DNA of 64,000 bases from Halomonas sp. BDJS001 (GCF_026104355.1 NZ_CP110535.1:1922001-1986000), one strand, 5' to 3'; numbered from the stretch's first letter, positions 1-9,828 are shown. Numbers and translations: made by a program. The notes: generated from the letters alone by a model not told the origin.

Positions 1-1885
1 GCTGTTCGAGCAGGCTTACGCCTATAAGTTTCGCTTCCCAAGCTTTTTGGGCGCCTTTAAGTACTACACCAGCTACACGCTAAAAACGTTTGATGGCAAG
101 CGCTATCTAGAGCGTTACGAAGACCGTGTCTGCATGGTCGCGCTGACCCTGGCGCGGGGCGACGAAACGCTGGCGAAGTCGCTGGTGGATGAAATCATTA
201 GCGGCCGCTTTCAGCCCGCGACGCCCACCTTTTTGAACTGCGGCAAGCAGCAGCGCGGTGAGCTGGTGTCGTGCTTTTTGCTGCGTATCGAAGACAATAT
301 GGAGTCGATTGGCCGCTCCATTAACTCGGCCCTGCAGCTCTCCAAACGAGGCGGCGGCGTGGCGTTTCTGCTCAGCAATATTCGTGAGTCCGGCGCGCCC
401 ATTAAGCGTATCGAAAATCAGTCGTCGGGCATTATCCCGATTATGAAACTGCTGGAAGATGCCTTCTCCTATGCTAACCAGCTGGGGGCCCGCCAGGGTG
501 CAGGGGCGGTGTATCTCAACGCTCACCACCCGGATATCCTGCGCTTTTTGGATACCAAGCGGGAAAATGCCGACGAGAAAATTCGTATCAAAACGCTCTC
601 GTTGGGTGTGACGATTCCGGATATTACCTTTGAGCTTGCCAAGCGCAACGACGACATGTACCTGTTCTCGCCCTACGATGTAGAGCGTGTTTACGGCGTG
701 CCCTTTGGCGACATCAGCGTTACCGAGAAGTACCAGGAGATGGTTGCGGATGCGCGCATTCGCAAGCATAAGATCAATGCACGGGCCTTCTTCCAAACCC
801 TCGCCGAGCTGCAGTTTGAGTCAGGCTACCCATACATCATGTTCGAAGACACGGTTAATCGCGCCAACCCGATTGCTGGCCGCATTAACATGAGTAACCT
901 TTGCTCTGAAATTCTTCAGGTCAATACGCCGACGGAGTATGACGATGACCTGGGTTATCGCCAAATCGGCCAGGATATCTCCTGTAACCTGGGCTCCATG
1001 AATATTGCCAAGGTGATGGATTCAGGCGATATCGGCACCAGCGTGGAAATCGCTATTCGCGGCCTTACCGCCGTTTCGGAAATGAGCAACCTGCGCAGCG
1101 TCCCCTCTATTGCTGAAGGCAATGCGAAGTCGCGGGCGATTGGTTTGGGGCAGATGAACCTGCACGGCTACCTGGCCCGGGAGCATATCTACTACGGTTC
1201 TGACGAGGGCTTGGATTTTACCAATCTCTACTTTTACTGCGTGGCCTTTCATGCGATCCGTGCGTCGAACCGTTTGGCGATTGAGCATAAAGAGTCGTTT
1301 GCCGGTTTTGAGGATTCCACCTACGCATCGGGTAGCTTCTTTGATAAGTACACCGATCAGGCATGGTTGCCGCGTACCGACAAAGTGCGTGAGCTGTTCG
1401 AGCGCAGCGGTATTGCGCTGCCGACTCAAGACGATTGGCAGGAGCTCAAAGCCTCGGTCATGGCCCACGGTTTGTATAACCGTAACCTGCAGGCGGTACC
1501 GCCGACGGGGTCGATCTCCTACATCAATAACTCCACCTCCAGTATTCACCCGGTGGCGGCGAGAATAGAGATTCGTAAAGAGGGCAAGTTGGGGCGTGTT
1601 TATTACCCGGCGCCTTTCCTGGATGAAGCGAATTTTGACTACTTCCAGGACGCCTATGAAATCGGCCCGGAAAAGATCATCGACACCTATGCGGAAGCCT
1701 CGCAGCACGTCGACCAGGGCCTGTCGCTAACGCTGTTTTTCCCGGACACCGCAAGCACGCGCGATATCAATAAAGCGCAGATTTACGCCTGGCGCAAAGG
1801 CATCAAAACGCTCTACTACATTCGCCTGCGCCAGAGTGCGTTAGAAGGTACTGAGGTAGAAGGCTGCGTTTCCTGCACGCTGTAA
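1..1885 (+). CDS. nrdE: Class Ib ribonucleoside-diphosphate reductase alpha subunit, 5' end outside window
   Basis: Large catalytic subunit that reduces ribonucleoside diphosphates to deoxy forms with NrdF. The reading frame is open from base 2, so the start lies upstream of the window; about 627 residues are visible of a family length near 700. Visible hallmarks are the NLCSEI segment with an active-site cysteine, a [18 protein letters not shown] stretch near the C-terminus, and the terminal ECVSC-like tail (GCVSCTL) that shuttles electrons from a glutaredoxin/thioredoxin-like donor. The short NrdE-type architecture without an N-terminal ATP cone, plus nrdF downstream, supports class Ib over class Ia. 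Any nrdI or nrdH would be outside the window or elsewhere. Confidence 0.95.
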   Translation, partial: LFEQAYAYKFRFPSFLGAFKYYTSYTLKTFDGKRYLERYEDRVCMVALTLARGDETLAKSLVDEIISGRFQPATPTFLNCGKQQRGELVSCFLLRIEDNMESIGRSINSALQLSKRGGGVAFLLSNIRESGAPIKRIENQSSGIIPIMKLLEDAFSYANQLGARQGAGAVYLNAHHPDILRFLDTKRENADEKIRIKTLSLGVTIPDITFELAKRNDDMYLFSPYDVERVYGVPFGDISVTEKYQEMVADARIRKHKINARAFFQTLAELQFESGYPYIMFEDTVNRANPIAGRINMSNLCSEILQVNTPTEYDDDLGYRQIGQDISCNLGSMNIAKVMDSGDIGTSVEIAIRGLTAVSEMSNLRSVPSIAEGNAKSRAIGLGQMNLHGYLAREHIYYGSDEGLDFTNLYFYCVAFHAIRASNRLAIEHKESFAGFEDSTYASGSFFDKYTDQAWLPRTDKVRELFERSGIALPTQDDWQELKASVMAHGLYNRNLQAVPPTGSISYINNSTSSIHPVAARIEIRKEGKLGRVYYPAPFLDEANFDYFQDAYEIGPEKIIDTYAEASQHVDQGLSLTLFFPDTASTRDINKAQIYAWRKGIKTLYYIRLRQSALEGTEVEGCVSCTL

Positions 1886-1978
1886 TGGCACTGATGTCTG
1901 TTGATACGCCTTGTGTGTGTTGAGCGTTCGTTTTTAAAACCAGCTTTTTATAGCCAGTTTTTATAAATAAGTTTCGCT

Positions 1979-2001
1979 AGCCCGGCTCTCATAGCCGGGC
2001 T
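1979..2001 (+). other. Perfect stem-loop between nrdE and nrdF
   Basis: A 9-bp perfect stem (AGCCCGGCT / AGCCGGGCT) with a 5-base loop sits 13 bases before the nrdF start. Only TTTG follows it, so it is not a convincing terminator. It ends just before the GAGAGAG ribosome-binding site at 2004-2010. It could stabilise or partly terminate the nrdE transcript, or affect access to the nrdF ribosome-binding site. Confidence 0.6.
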
Positions 2002-2005
2002 TTGA

Positions 2006-2986
<981 letters not shown>

Positions 2987-3022
2987 TCTCACACCGGAAG
3001 TTATGAGCATAGAGGAGGGTGT

Positions 3023-3424
3023 ATGTCAGCCAGCGAAGCTAACGTATTAGAGATCGCCGCTGCCGTCGTAAGCGACCCTGATGGGCGCCTGCTATTGGTG
3101 CGTAAGCACAATACATCTTTCTTTATGCAGCCCGGTGGCAAGATCGATACAGGGGAAACTGCCCTAAGGGCGCTGTGCCGTGAGCTGAAGGAGGAGTTGG
3201 GCTTGCAGGTTAATGAAGATCAACTGATTCCGCTAGGCGTATACAGCGCTCCCGCCGCCAATGAGCCGGACATGGTGCTCAAAGCGCATCTATTTAGCCT
3301 TGTTATCGATGAGCCTGTCGAGGCGGCGGCTGAAATTGCCGAAGCAAGATGGGTAACCCGTGAAGAGGCTTGGCTGCTTCCGCTGGCACCGCTGACGAAA
3401 GAGTACGTAGTGGTTAACTATTAA
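3023..3424 (+). CDS. Nudix hydrolase (MutT-like)
   Basis: A 133-residue single-domain Nudix protein that should hydrolyse a nucleoside diphosphate linked to another moiety. The Nudix box is complete at about residues 38-60: GGKIDTGE, then REL and KEELGL, giving the metal-binding Glu residues of GX5EX7REUXEEXGU. The start at 3023 has a strong GAGGAGGG ribosome-binding site. It lies 36 bp after nrdF in the same direction and is followed by a terminator, so it may be the last gene of the nrd unit; nucleotide-pool cleaning would fit, but the substrate cannot be read from the sequence. Confidence 0.85.
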   Translation: MSASEANVLEIAAAVVSDPDGRLLLVRKHNTSFFMQPGGKIDTGETALRALCRELKEELGLQVNEDQLIPLGVYSAPAANEPDMVLKAHLFSLVIDEPVEAAAEIAEARWVTREEAWLLPLAPLTKEYVVVNY

Positions 3425-3442
3425 GCTTGAATATTGTAATAA

Positions 3443-3466
3443 CGGGCGCCGAAGGGCGCTTTTTTT
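3443..3466 (+). terminator. Rho-independent terminator after Nudix gene
   Basis: A GC-rich stem (GCGCC / GGCGC, loop GAAG, extended by two G-U pairs) is followed directly by a run of seven T at 3460-3466. It lies 20 bases after the Nudix stop codon. Confidence 0.85.
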
Positions 3467-3503
3467 ATGCGCGCTAGGTAAGCAAAAATCGATTGATTGC
3501 TAA

Positions 3504-3518
3504 TGATAAATATTGTCA
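3504..3518. promoter_or_regulatory. Fur-box candidate upstream of TonB operon
   Basis: The 15-mer TGATAAATATTGTCA matches the 7-1-7 Fur consensus TGATAAT-n-ATTATCA at 12 of 14 defined positions. It lies in an AT-rich stretch 119 bases before the first gene of the TonB/ExbBD operon. TonB systems are classic Fur targets, so position and sequence agree. Binding is inferred. Confidence 0.7.
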
Positions 3519-3636
3519 TTTATTCTATTAGTGGTAGGCTAGTCAGCGTGAAAGATAAACGCAAATCGTTCTGATACCCAATTAGTTTCTAGTGGGGCGG
3601 CGTCCGCCGCCCGCTACTCAGTGACGGAGAGTCGAC

Positions 3637-4419
3637 GTGCTGAACAGGCCTTTCTTTGCCTTGCGTGGATGGTGGCTAGCGGGAGTGCTGGTCAGTGGCA
3701 CGCTGCTAGCAAGTGAACAAGCAGTGGCTCAAGCGGCCGAGAGTGTAGAAGCCCAGCAGGCTCAGGCAGCGCTCCAGGAGCAGATTGATGCTGCTGATGA
3801 GCAAACCCGCGAGCAGTTGGAAGAGCTGCGCCGTTTGGAGCGCGAAACCCGCCAGTTGGAGGCTGAGAATGCCTCACTGAGTGGACGCTTGGCGGAAGAG
3901 GCTGCGCGCCAGCAGCGGTTGGCGACGGCGCTGGATACGCTGGAAGAGACCCGTGCAGCGCTGCCCGTGATTGAGCAAAACATGTCAGCGCAGTTGAGCC
4001 AATGGATTGAGCGTGACTTGCCGTTCTTGCGTGATGAACGGTTGGCACGGGTTGAGCGACAGCCCGATGAGCAGGGGCAAAACACCATTGAACGTATTAA
4101 TGGGCTGCTCGAAGCGTGGCGCGTTGAACTCGATTATGGTCAGGAGATGGACAGCTGGCGGGGTCGTTTAAGCCAGGATGGCCGCGAACGTGAAGTGGAC
4201 TTCTTGCGCATCGGACGTATCGGCTTTTACTACCTAACCCCCGATGGCCGCGAGGGTGGCGTGTGGAGCGCCCAAAGTGGCGAATGGCAGTCGCTGGATG
4301 ACGAGTACCTGCGCGAAGTGCGCAGTGGTCTGCGCATGGCGGAAGATCAGCGCGCTCCTGATCTATTAACCTTGCCGCTCTCGATTACTGTCAATGATCA
4401 GCAGGGAGAGCAGCCATGA
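3637..4419 (+). CDS. DUF3450 family periplasmic coiled-coil protein of TonB operon
   Basis: A 260-residue exported protein. It has an N-terminal hydrophobic signal ending near AVAQ (about residue 32), then a long Gln/Glu/Arg-rich coiled coil (about residues 35-105) and a compact C-terminal half. This is the DUF3450 layout, a gammaproteobacterial family encoded next to TonB2-type ExbB/ExbD genes; its molecular role is not established. The GTG start at 3637 follows GGAGA and gives the signal peptide its proper N-terminus. Its stop overlaps the next start (ATGA at 4416), so the two are translationally coupled. A role in assembling or gating the TonB motor is inferred from context only. Confidence 0.8.
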   Translation: MLNRPFFALRGWWLAGVLVSGTLLASEQAVAQAAESVEAQQAQAALQEQIDAADEQTREQLEELRRLERETRQLEAENASLSGRLAEEAARQQRLATALDTLEETRAALPVIEQNMSAQLSQWIERDLPFLRDERLARVERQPDEQGQNTIERINGLLEAWRVELDYGQEMDSWRGRLSQDGREREVDFLRIGRIGFYYLTPDGREGGVWSAQSGEWQSLDDEYLREVRSGLRMAEDQRAPDLLTLPLSITVNDQQGEQP

Positions 4420-5798
4420 GTCGTTTTAGCCTAACGTTTAATCGCCAGCATGCTGGTCGTTTGTCCATAGGGCAGTTTGGCGCTATCTGCACACTAATAG
4501 TGCTGGCGGCATTCAGTGGTGCAGCCACAGCACAAACCGAAAACGCTACTTCGTTGCGTGAAGCCCGTGAGGCGGCGCAAGCGCGTGACCAACAGCGGTT
4601 AATGGACTTTCTGGATGATCAGCAGGCGCTAGAGGCCGCACTGGAGCAGGCGCGCGCCGAGAACGAAGAGGCCCAGCAGCAGCATGAAACGTTAGAGGCC
4701 CAGCAGGCAGAGCAAACAGAGCAAGCCAGTGAACTGAGCGAACGTCAGGCAGAGCAGGGCGAAGCGCTTTCTGGATTGTTGGACAATCTGGCCCGGCATA
4801 GCTCCGAGATTCGCAATGCGCTGGGGGAGGAGAGCTTGCTCACCCTCGAAGAGGGATCGTTGCCGCCGCGTTTGGATGAAGTCGAAGTACTTGAGCGCCA
4901 TCAGTTGGAAAGCTTGGTAGATGGCTTGGCGACGCTAACAGCGCGCACCGGTCGTGCCGAGCGGCTTTCAATGCCGGTCGCCGATGCTAATGGCGAGGTG
5001 GTCACCCGCGAGCTGGTACGATTGGGCGATTTTGCAGCCTTTACCGAGAGCGAGCTTGTAGAGCGTGGTCAAAATGACGGCAACCTGGTGGTTTTGCCGC
5101 GTACCCCCAGTGCCATTGGCGGGCTGCTGGCCGATTACTACCAGGGCGAAAGTAATGTGTTTGCGGTGGATCCTACTCAGGGCAGTGTGCTGGAAGCCCT
5201 GGCCCAGCAGCCCAGTCTATGGGAGCGTTTCCAGCAGGGTGGCTATGTAGGCTACGTGGTTGTAGCGCTGGGGGTTCTGGGCATGATTGTCGGCCTTGGA
5301 CAGTACCTCTATCTAGTGTTGGTCAGTCTGCGTGTTAAACGCCAGCGCCAATCCCTTGATCAACTGCGGGCCAATAACCCGCTAGGGCGTGTGCTGTTAC
5401 GCTTCGAGGGTATGGATAAGCATCAAACCCCTGAAGCACTGGAAGCGCGGCTGGATGAGGCTGTGCTGGCCGAACTGCCTCGGCTGGAGCGCAGCCAACC
5501 GATGGTCAAACTACTGGCTGCCATTGCGCCATTGCTCGGCCTGCTGGGCACGGTAACCGGCATGATCGTGACTTTCCAAGCGATTACCGTATTCGGTACC
5601 GGTGATCCGCAGCTAATGGCGGGTGGTATTAGCCAGGCGCTGGTGACTACTGTGCTGGGCCTGATTACCGCCGTGCCGCTGCTGTTTGTGCAAACAGCGT
5701 TGGCAGGTCGCAGTCGCTATCTGACCCATGTGATTGAAGGGCAGGCGAGTGCGACATTGGCAGATCATCTGGAATCTCAAACGCCCGTGGTGAATTAA
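4416..5798 (+). CDS. TtpC-like MotA/TolQ/ExbB proton-channel protein
   Basis: A 460-residue inner-membrane protein of the TonB2 motor. It has a signal or membrane segment at about residues 22-40, a Gln/Glu-rich periplasmic coiled coil (about 50-120), a periplasmic domain, a transmembrane helix near 277-303 (GYVGYVVVALGVLGMIVG) and a C-terminal MotA/TolQ/ExbB domain with APLLGLLGTVTGMI and the later ITAVPLLF helix. The long N-terminal extension separates it from ordinary ExbB and matches Vibrio TtpC, which couples TonB2 to ExbB2/ExbD2. It sits directly before a short ExbB gene, as in that system. No symbol is given because orthology was not tested. Confidence 0.88.
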   Translation: MSRFSLTFNRQHAGRLSIGQFGAICTLIVLAAFSGAATAQTENATSLREAREAAQARDQQRLMDFLDDQQALEAALEQARAENEEAQQQHETLEAQQAEQTEQASELSERQAEQGEALSGLLDNLARHSSEIRNALGEESLLTLEEGSLPPRLDEVEVLERHQLESLVDGLATLTARTGRAERLSMPVADANGEVVTRELVRLGDFAAFTESELVERGQNDGNLVVLPRTPSAIGGLLADYYQGESNVFAVDPTQGSVLEALAQQPSLWERFQQGGYVGYVVVALGVLGMIVGLGQYLYLVLVSLRVKRQRQSLDQLRANNPLGRVLLRFEGMDKHQTPEALEARLDEAVLAELPRLERSQPMVKLLAAIAPLLGLLGTVTGMIVTFQAITVFGTGDPQLMAGGISQALVTTVLGLITAVPLLFVQTALAGRSRYLTHVIEGQASATLADHLESQTPVVN

Positions 5799-5799
5799 C

Positions 5800-6342
5800 A
5801 TGTCCACTCTTCCTCTCTGGCTCGAACCCGTTGAGCGCTTAGTGGAGGCGGGTGGTGCGGTGCTGGTCGTTCTGGCAGTGGTGGCCGTGTTGGTGTTCGC
5901 CATGGCCATGGAGCGCTGGTGGTACTACCGAATCACCTGGCGTATAGCAAGGCGTCAACTGCTGCGCCGCTGGGCGGCGCGCAATGACCACACCAGCTGG
6001 AGTGCACGCACGCTGCGCCATGTGTGGGCAGAGGCGCTCGTCGCCAGGCTGCGCAAGCCCTTGCCATGGTTAAAGCTGTTGGTCGCGCTGTGCCCGTTAC
6101 TGGGATTGTTAGGCACGGTAACGGGGATGATCAGTGTATTCGACAGTCTTTCGCTGAGTGAGACTCATCAGGCGCGTGCCATGGCCGACGGTGTTGCCCG
6201 TGCAACGCTGCCTACCTTGACCGGTATGGCCGTCGCTGTGGTAGGGCTGTTATTTATTAGTCGTTTAGAGCACGTCATTCGTCGTGAAGACCAGCGGCTG
6301 CATGACCGCTTGGCTCGGGCACTGGAGGAGAGTGATGCGTAG
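5800..6342 (+). CDS. exbB: ExbB/TolQ family proton-channel protein
   Basis: A short 180-residue ExbB (ExbB2 type), an inner-membrane component that turns proton motive force into TonB movement. An N-terminal helix spans about residues 18-40 (AVLVVLAVVAVLVFAMAME). The paired helices carry LCPLLGLLGTVTGMI (about 98-112) and TLTGMAVAVVGLLF (about 138-151), the TolQ-type pore signature. It starts one base after the ttpC-like stop without a clear ribosome-binding site, implying coupled translation, and overlaps exbD by 8 bp. Confidence 0.92.
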   Translation: MSTLPLWLEPVERLVEAGGAVLVVLAVVAVLVFAMAMERWWYYRITWRIARRQLLRRWAARNDHTSWSARTLRHVWAEALVARLRKPLPWLKLLVALCPLLGLLGTVTGMISVFDSLSLSETHQARAMADGVARATLPTLTGMAVAVVGLLFISRLEHVIRREDQRLHDRLARALEESDA

Positions 6343-6742
6343 ACGTCGTTCCATAGATGCAACTGCTGAAAGCAATGAGGTGAACCTTACCCCCATGCTC
6401 GACGTGGTCTTTATCATGCTGATTTTCTTTATCGTCACCACCAGCTTTGTCAAAGAGAGTGGTGTCGAGATTGAGCGCCCGGAATCCAGTGCCGCCACGC
6501 CGCGTCCAGATGCCCAGGTGCTTGTGGCGATTTCTCCAGAGGGCGCAGTGTGGGTAGATGGTAGTCCTGTGGATGCCCACCGGGTTGGGCAGCAGGTGGC
6601 CGATATGCTGAGCGACGATGGCTCGGTGGTTATCCAGGCGGATCGCGAATCCACGACTGGGTTGCTGATCGAGGTGATGGATCGCCTGCGCGAAGCGGGG
6701 GTTGACCAAGTGGCGGTGGCAGCGAGTCGGAGTGGGTCATGA
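6335..6742 (+). CDS. exbD: ExbD/TolR family biopolymer transport protein
   Basis: A 135-residue ExbD: a short cytoplasmic N-terminus, one transmembrane helix and a periplasmic domain. The helix follows NEVNLTPMLDVVFIMLIFF and contains the conserved Asp of the LTPMLDVV motif that carries the proton. The frame is open upstream to 6284, but the ATG at 6335 is chosen because GGAGGAG lies at 6324-6330 and family members begin just before this Arg-rich segment. It overlaps exbB by 8 bp and its stop overlaps the tonB start (6739-6742). Confidence 0.93.
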   Translation: MRRRRSIDATAESNEVNLTPMLDVVFIMLIFFIVTTSFVKESGVEIERPESSAATPRPDAQVLVAISPEGAVWVDGSPVDAHRVGQQVADMLSDDGSVVIQADRESTTGLLIEVMDRLREAGVDQVAVAASRSGS

Positions 6743-7497
6743 TGCGCCACATGCTGTCGTTAATGGGAGGCGTCGTGCTGGCAGTGGGCTTGTTCTGGCT
6801 GCTTGCCCAGCTTGTCGCTCCCCCCGAGCGGGAGCCCGAAAAGCTGACCATGAGTATGGCGATGACGATGGTTGAGGCACCGGAAGTGGCCCCCGAACAA
6901 GAGGCACCCGCACCGCAGCCCGTTGAAGCGGTGCCGCAACAAACGCCGCCGCCCATGCCAGCTCCCGAGCCACCGCCCGTAGCTGAGAGCACTATCAGCA
7001 TGCCGGAAGTAGAACTGCCGGATGAACCCGTTGAGCCGGTAGAAATGGACAGCGAACTCCCGGAGCTAACGGAAGTTGAACCAGAGCCCCGGCCTGAGCC
7101 CACGCCAGAACCTGCACCTGAGCCGCCGCCACAGGAAGCGCCCGCTGAGCCAGCGCCTGCTGCTGAGACGAGTGAGCCCGCTGAGCGCGAGGCTGCTCCA
7201 GCGGCTGAGCCAGCGCCTTCGAATGAGCCAGTTAATGTTGGACGGGCCACTCCAACTAGCCAGACTGAGCCCATTTATCCGCCTCGTGCTCAGCGGCGTG
7301 GCATGGAAGGTTTTGTGGAAGTGACGTTTACAATTCGCCGCGATGGAAGCGTCGACAGCTCTTCTATACGTATTACCAATGCGCAGCCGCGCCGCGTATT
7401 TGACGATGCCGCGCGAGACGCGATTGCTAAGTGGCAATTTGAACCCGATGATCGATTACGCAATGCCACCCAGCGGGTCGAGTTTCAGTTGAGGTAG
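6739..7497 (+). CDS. tonB: TonB family energy-transducing protein
   Basis: A 252-residue TonB that reaches across the periplasm to drive outer-membrane receptors. It has an N-terminal membrane anchor (about residues 8-28), a long Pro/Glu-rich spacer (about 38-165, many PEP and PAPE repeats) and a C-terminal TonB domain beginning at PIYPPRAQRRGMEGFVEV with the closing KWQFEP motif. It overlaps exbD by 4 bp and a second ATG at 6742 could also be used. Behind a Fur-box candidate, iron-siderophore or haem uptake is the likely service. No TonB-dependent receptor gene lies in this window. Confidence 0.94.
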   Translation: MMRHMLSLMGGVVLAVGLFWLLAQLVAPPEREPEKLTMSMAMTMVEAPEVAPEQEAPAPQPVEAVPQQTPPPMPAPEPPPVAESTISMPEVELPDEPVEPVEMDSELPELTEVEPEPRPEPTPEPAPEPPPQEAPAEPAPAAETSEPAEREAAPAAEPAPSNEPVNVGRATPTSQTEPIYPPRAQRRGMEGFVEVTFTIRRDGSVDSSSIRITNAQPRRVFDDAARDAIAKWQFEPDDRLRNATQRVEFQLR

Positions 7498-7499
7498 CT

Positions 7500-8597
7500 A
7501 TGAAGCGCCCTTTATCGATTTTATCGCTCAGCGTTTGTTTAATGCTTAGCGCATGGTCATTCTCAGCACTGGCGAGTCCAGCGTTGCAGGGTGATGTGAT
7601 TGCTGACCTCAATGCGCTACAGGCTCAATTACAAGATAGTCAGCTGCAAGAAGGCGCGTTAGCTCAGATTGTTGAGCGTGCGACTGCTCAGGCCGAGCGC
7701 CTGGCGCCAGGCAATCAATCGGATCAGTGGGCCAGCGCCCTCTACCAGCAATTGGCGGCAGGCGCCTTGGCGCGCCAGGATCAACACGCTGAGGCAGCGG
7801 ATCGGCTGGCGATAGCACGTGGCTTAAATGGGGTTGATAACGCCCAGGCGGCTCGCTGGCTACGTGAGGAAGCCTCACTGCGTCGTGCTGCCGGTCAGCG
7901 TGATCAGGCCATTGAGCTGCTCAGTGAGTGGTTAGCCAGTCAGCAGGATATTGATACTACATGGCAGTTAGTCAGCTTGCTGGCGCAACAGGAGCGGTGG
8001 GAAGAAGCTGCCGACTGGCTAGAGCAGGCGGTTAATGAGACGCCAGAATTAAACGAAGTTCAGCAGACGCTAGCGCTTGCTGTGTATCGCAATGCAGGGC
8101 AAGGCGATCAGGCCTTGGGCTGGCTGCTGGATGGCTTGAATGCGCAAAGCGACGCTGCTGACTGGCGCCAAGCCGCCGGCCTTGCTCAGCAGGCTGGCCA
8201 GTCAGGGGTTGCCGCTGGCCTGTGGGAGACGGCGTGGCAATTAGGCAAATTAACAGAGCAGGAAGATTTCTGGCTGTTGGTTCAACTCCATCTCGCCGGC
8301 GGCACCCCCGCAAGGGCGGCAGAACACCTAGAGCGGGCGATGAGTGAGGGCGATATTGTCCGCGACGAGTCGAATCTGCGTCTACTGGCCAGCGCCTGGC
8401 GGCAGGCTAAAGACGTTGAGAAGGCCTTGAGTGCTTGGCATGCGTTAGCACTGCATACTCAAGCAGTCGACGACTGGCGAACCTATGGTCAGCTCGCCTA
8501 CGCCTGGGGTGAGGATGGGCAAGCGAAACAAGCCTTTGCCCGCGCCTCGTCATTAGGTGACGATGAAGCGGAGCAGTGGCTGGCCAGTTTCAACTAG
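7500..8597 (+). CDS. Tetratricopeptide-repeat exported protein of TonB operon
   Basis: A 365-residue protein with a Sec signal peptide (cleavage near ALA, about residue 25) followed by helical, Ala/Gln/Trp-rich repeats. Recurrent A-x-W-x-x-A and ALGW/AADW units between about residues 85 and 360 resemble TPR or TPR-like pairs. It starts two bases after the tonB stop, so it is the last gene of the operon. A periplasmic TPR protein at this place is a regular partner of TonB2/TtpC clusters; its role is unknown and presumably protein-protein contact within the motor. Confidence 0.8.
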   Translation: MKRPLSILSLSVCLMLSAWSFSALASPALQGDVIADLNALQAQLQDSQLQEGALAQIVERATAQAERLAPGNQSDQWASALYQQLAAGALARQDQHAEAADRLAIARGLNGVDNAQAARWLREEASLRRAAGQRDQAIELLSEWLASQQDIDTTWQLVSLLAQQERWEEAADWLEQAVNETPELNEVQQTLALAVYRNAGQGDQALGWLLDGLNAQSDAADWRQAAGLAQQAGQSGVAAGLWETAWQLGKLTEQEDFWLLVQLHLAGGTPARAAEHLERAMSEGDIVRDESNLRLLASAWRQAKDVEKALSAWHALALHTQAVDDWRTYGQLAYAWGEDGQAKQAFARASSLGDDEAEQWLASFN

Positions 8598-8662
8598 TTA
8601 ATCTCACGCAGAAAAGATGTTTGTCCAGTTCAGTAGGTCGGCGATAGGGTAAAGCGAGGGTC

Positions 8663-8732
8663 TTTTCCAGGGATGGAAAAAGTAGCGACCATGGATGGGT
8701 TCACAGCGCCCTCGCGGCGCCCTAGCGCCGTA
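8663..8732. repeat. Structured intergenic element between convergent genes
   Basis: The 146-bp gap between the TPR gene and xthA holds an A/T-flanked stem (TTTTCCA / TGGAAAA, loop GGGA, 8663-8680), then a segment at about 8685-8710 containing CCATGGATGGGTTCACAGCG, then GC-rich hairpins (GGCGC / GCGCC, about 8715-8729). I recall similar segments as dispersed intergenic elements in marine gammaproteobacteria, but only one copy is present here. It may serve as a two-way terminator. Confidence 0.45.
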
Positions 8733-8743
8733 TGCAGAGAGGT

Positions 8744-9571
8744 CTAGATTTTAAGCGCAATATCAAAGTCGCTCCAGGTAGGCGCGTGATCTGAAGGTCG
8801 CTCCATGGCGCGCAGGTCGTAGTCGATACCCGCACCGGTAACCTTTTCTGCAAGCGCCTGGGTGACGAGAATATAGTCGATACGCAGGCCGCGCTTGGGC
8901 TCCTGATTAAACCCTTTTGAGCGGTAGTCGAACCAGCTAAAGCGGTCATCGCTGTTTGGGTAGCAGAGTCGATAGCTATCGCTAAGCCCCCAGGCTTTAA
9001 TGCCTTCGAGCCACTCGCGCTCAATGGGCTGAAAGCTGGCTTTGCCTTCACGCAGCCAGCGCTTACGGTTAGCTTCACCAATGCCGATGTCCTGATCTTC
9101 CGGCGAGATATTAAAGTCGCCCATGATCGCCAGCCGCTCGTCGGGGCGGTGCTGCTCGTTGAGCAGTCGCGCTAACTGGCCATAAAAGCGCTCTTTATGG
9201 GGAAATTTGGTCGGGTGAGTAACGTTTTCGCCCTGAGGGAAGTAGCCGTTCCATACCGTCACGGTGTCTCCATCCTCTGCGATTAGACGAACGCCGATCA
9301 TGCGGCGCTGAGCGTCTTCCCCGTCATCGGGGAAACCGTAAAAAATCTCTTCGGGTGCTTGGCGGCACAGTAAGGCAACGCCGTAATGGCCTTTTTGGCC
9401 ATGATAAAAAACGTGGTAGCCCATGGCCTCTACGTCGGCAAGCGGGAACTCGCTGTCCTGCACCTTGGTTTCCTGCAGTCCAATCACGTCCGGCTGCTGA
9501 GTGTCGATCAACGCCTGTAGCTGGTGAAGCCGTGCGCGGATGCCATTAATGTTGAACGAAACCAAGCGCAT
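8744..9571 (-). CDS. xthA: Exodeoxyribonuclease III
   Basis: A 275-residue AP endonuclease/3'-5' exonuclease of the ExoIII (EEP nuclease) family, which cleaves at abasic sites in base-excision repair. Motifs read in order: SFNINGIRAR at the N-terminus, GLQETKVQD with the metal-binding Glu, MGDFNISPEDQDIG, RIDYILVT, and SDHAPTWSDF with the catalytic Asp-His near the C-terminus. Full length for the family. Its ATG overlaps the stop of the upstream small gene by one base, so the two are translated as a pair. Confidence 0.95.
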   Translation of the reverse strand: MRLVSFNINGIRARLHQLQALIDTQQPDVIGLQETKVQDSEFPLADVEAMGYHVFYHGQKGHYGVALLCRQAPEEIFYGFPDDGEDAQRRMIGVRLIAEDGDTVTVWNGYFPQGENVTHPTKFPHKERFYGQLARLLNEQHRPDERLAIMGDFNISPEDQDIGIGEANRKRWLREGKASFQPIEREWLEGIKAWGLSDSYRLCYPNSDDRFSWFDYRSKGFNQEPKRGLRIDYILVTQALAEKVTGAGIDYDLRAMERPSDHAPTWSDFDIALKI

Positions 9572-9828
9572 TATGAGTCGTCCCCGTGCGGTTTGTTGAC
9601 GCCGCTGCCAGTTTTGTCAGGGTGAATGGCAATATCCTGCCCACTCTGTTGGCGGGCCAGTTTTCTCACCGCCTGAAGTTTGCGCTGCTGCTGTTTTTTC
9701 GCTACAAAACGGCGCGAAGGGGCGACTTGATCAGGATTGTCGTGGCGCCATTTTTTATAATCCTTACGCCGACCGGTACGAATGGTCACCTTGTCGGCCA
9801 GTGAACGAGTTTTTTTCTTACGCGTCAT
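9571..9828 (-). CDS. Small basic protein of unknown function, coupled to xthA
   Basis: An 85-residue, strongly basic protein (N-terminal MTRKKKTRSLADKV, many Lys/Arg/Gln, then a His/Asp-containing tail). No family is recognised. Support for a real gene is the one-base stop-start overlap with xthA (TAATG), a GGAGCGCG stretch just upstream of its ATG on the minus strand, and its consistent high-charge composition. Its basic character would suit nucleic-acid or ribosome binding, but that is a guess. Confidence 0.65.
   Translation of the reverse strand: MTRKKKTRSLADKVTIRTGRRKDYKKWRHDNPDQVAPSRRFVAKKQQQRKLQAVRKLARQQSGQDIAIHPDKTGSGVNKPHGDDS

Noticed and set aside
6630..7274. 214-residue Gly/Ser-rich frame on the minus strand
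   Set aside because: It mirrors the Pro/Glu-rich spacer of tonB, whose GC-rich codons give long open antisense frames. No family motif and no ribosome-binding site.
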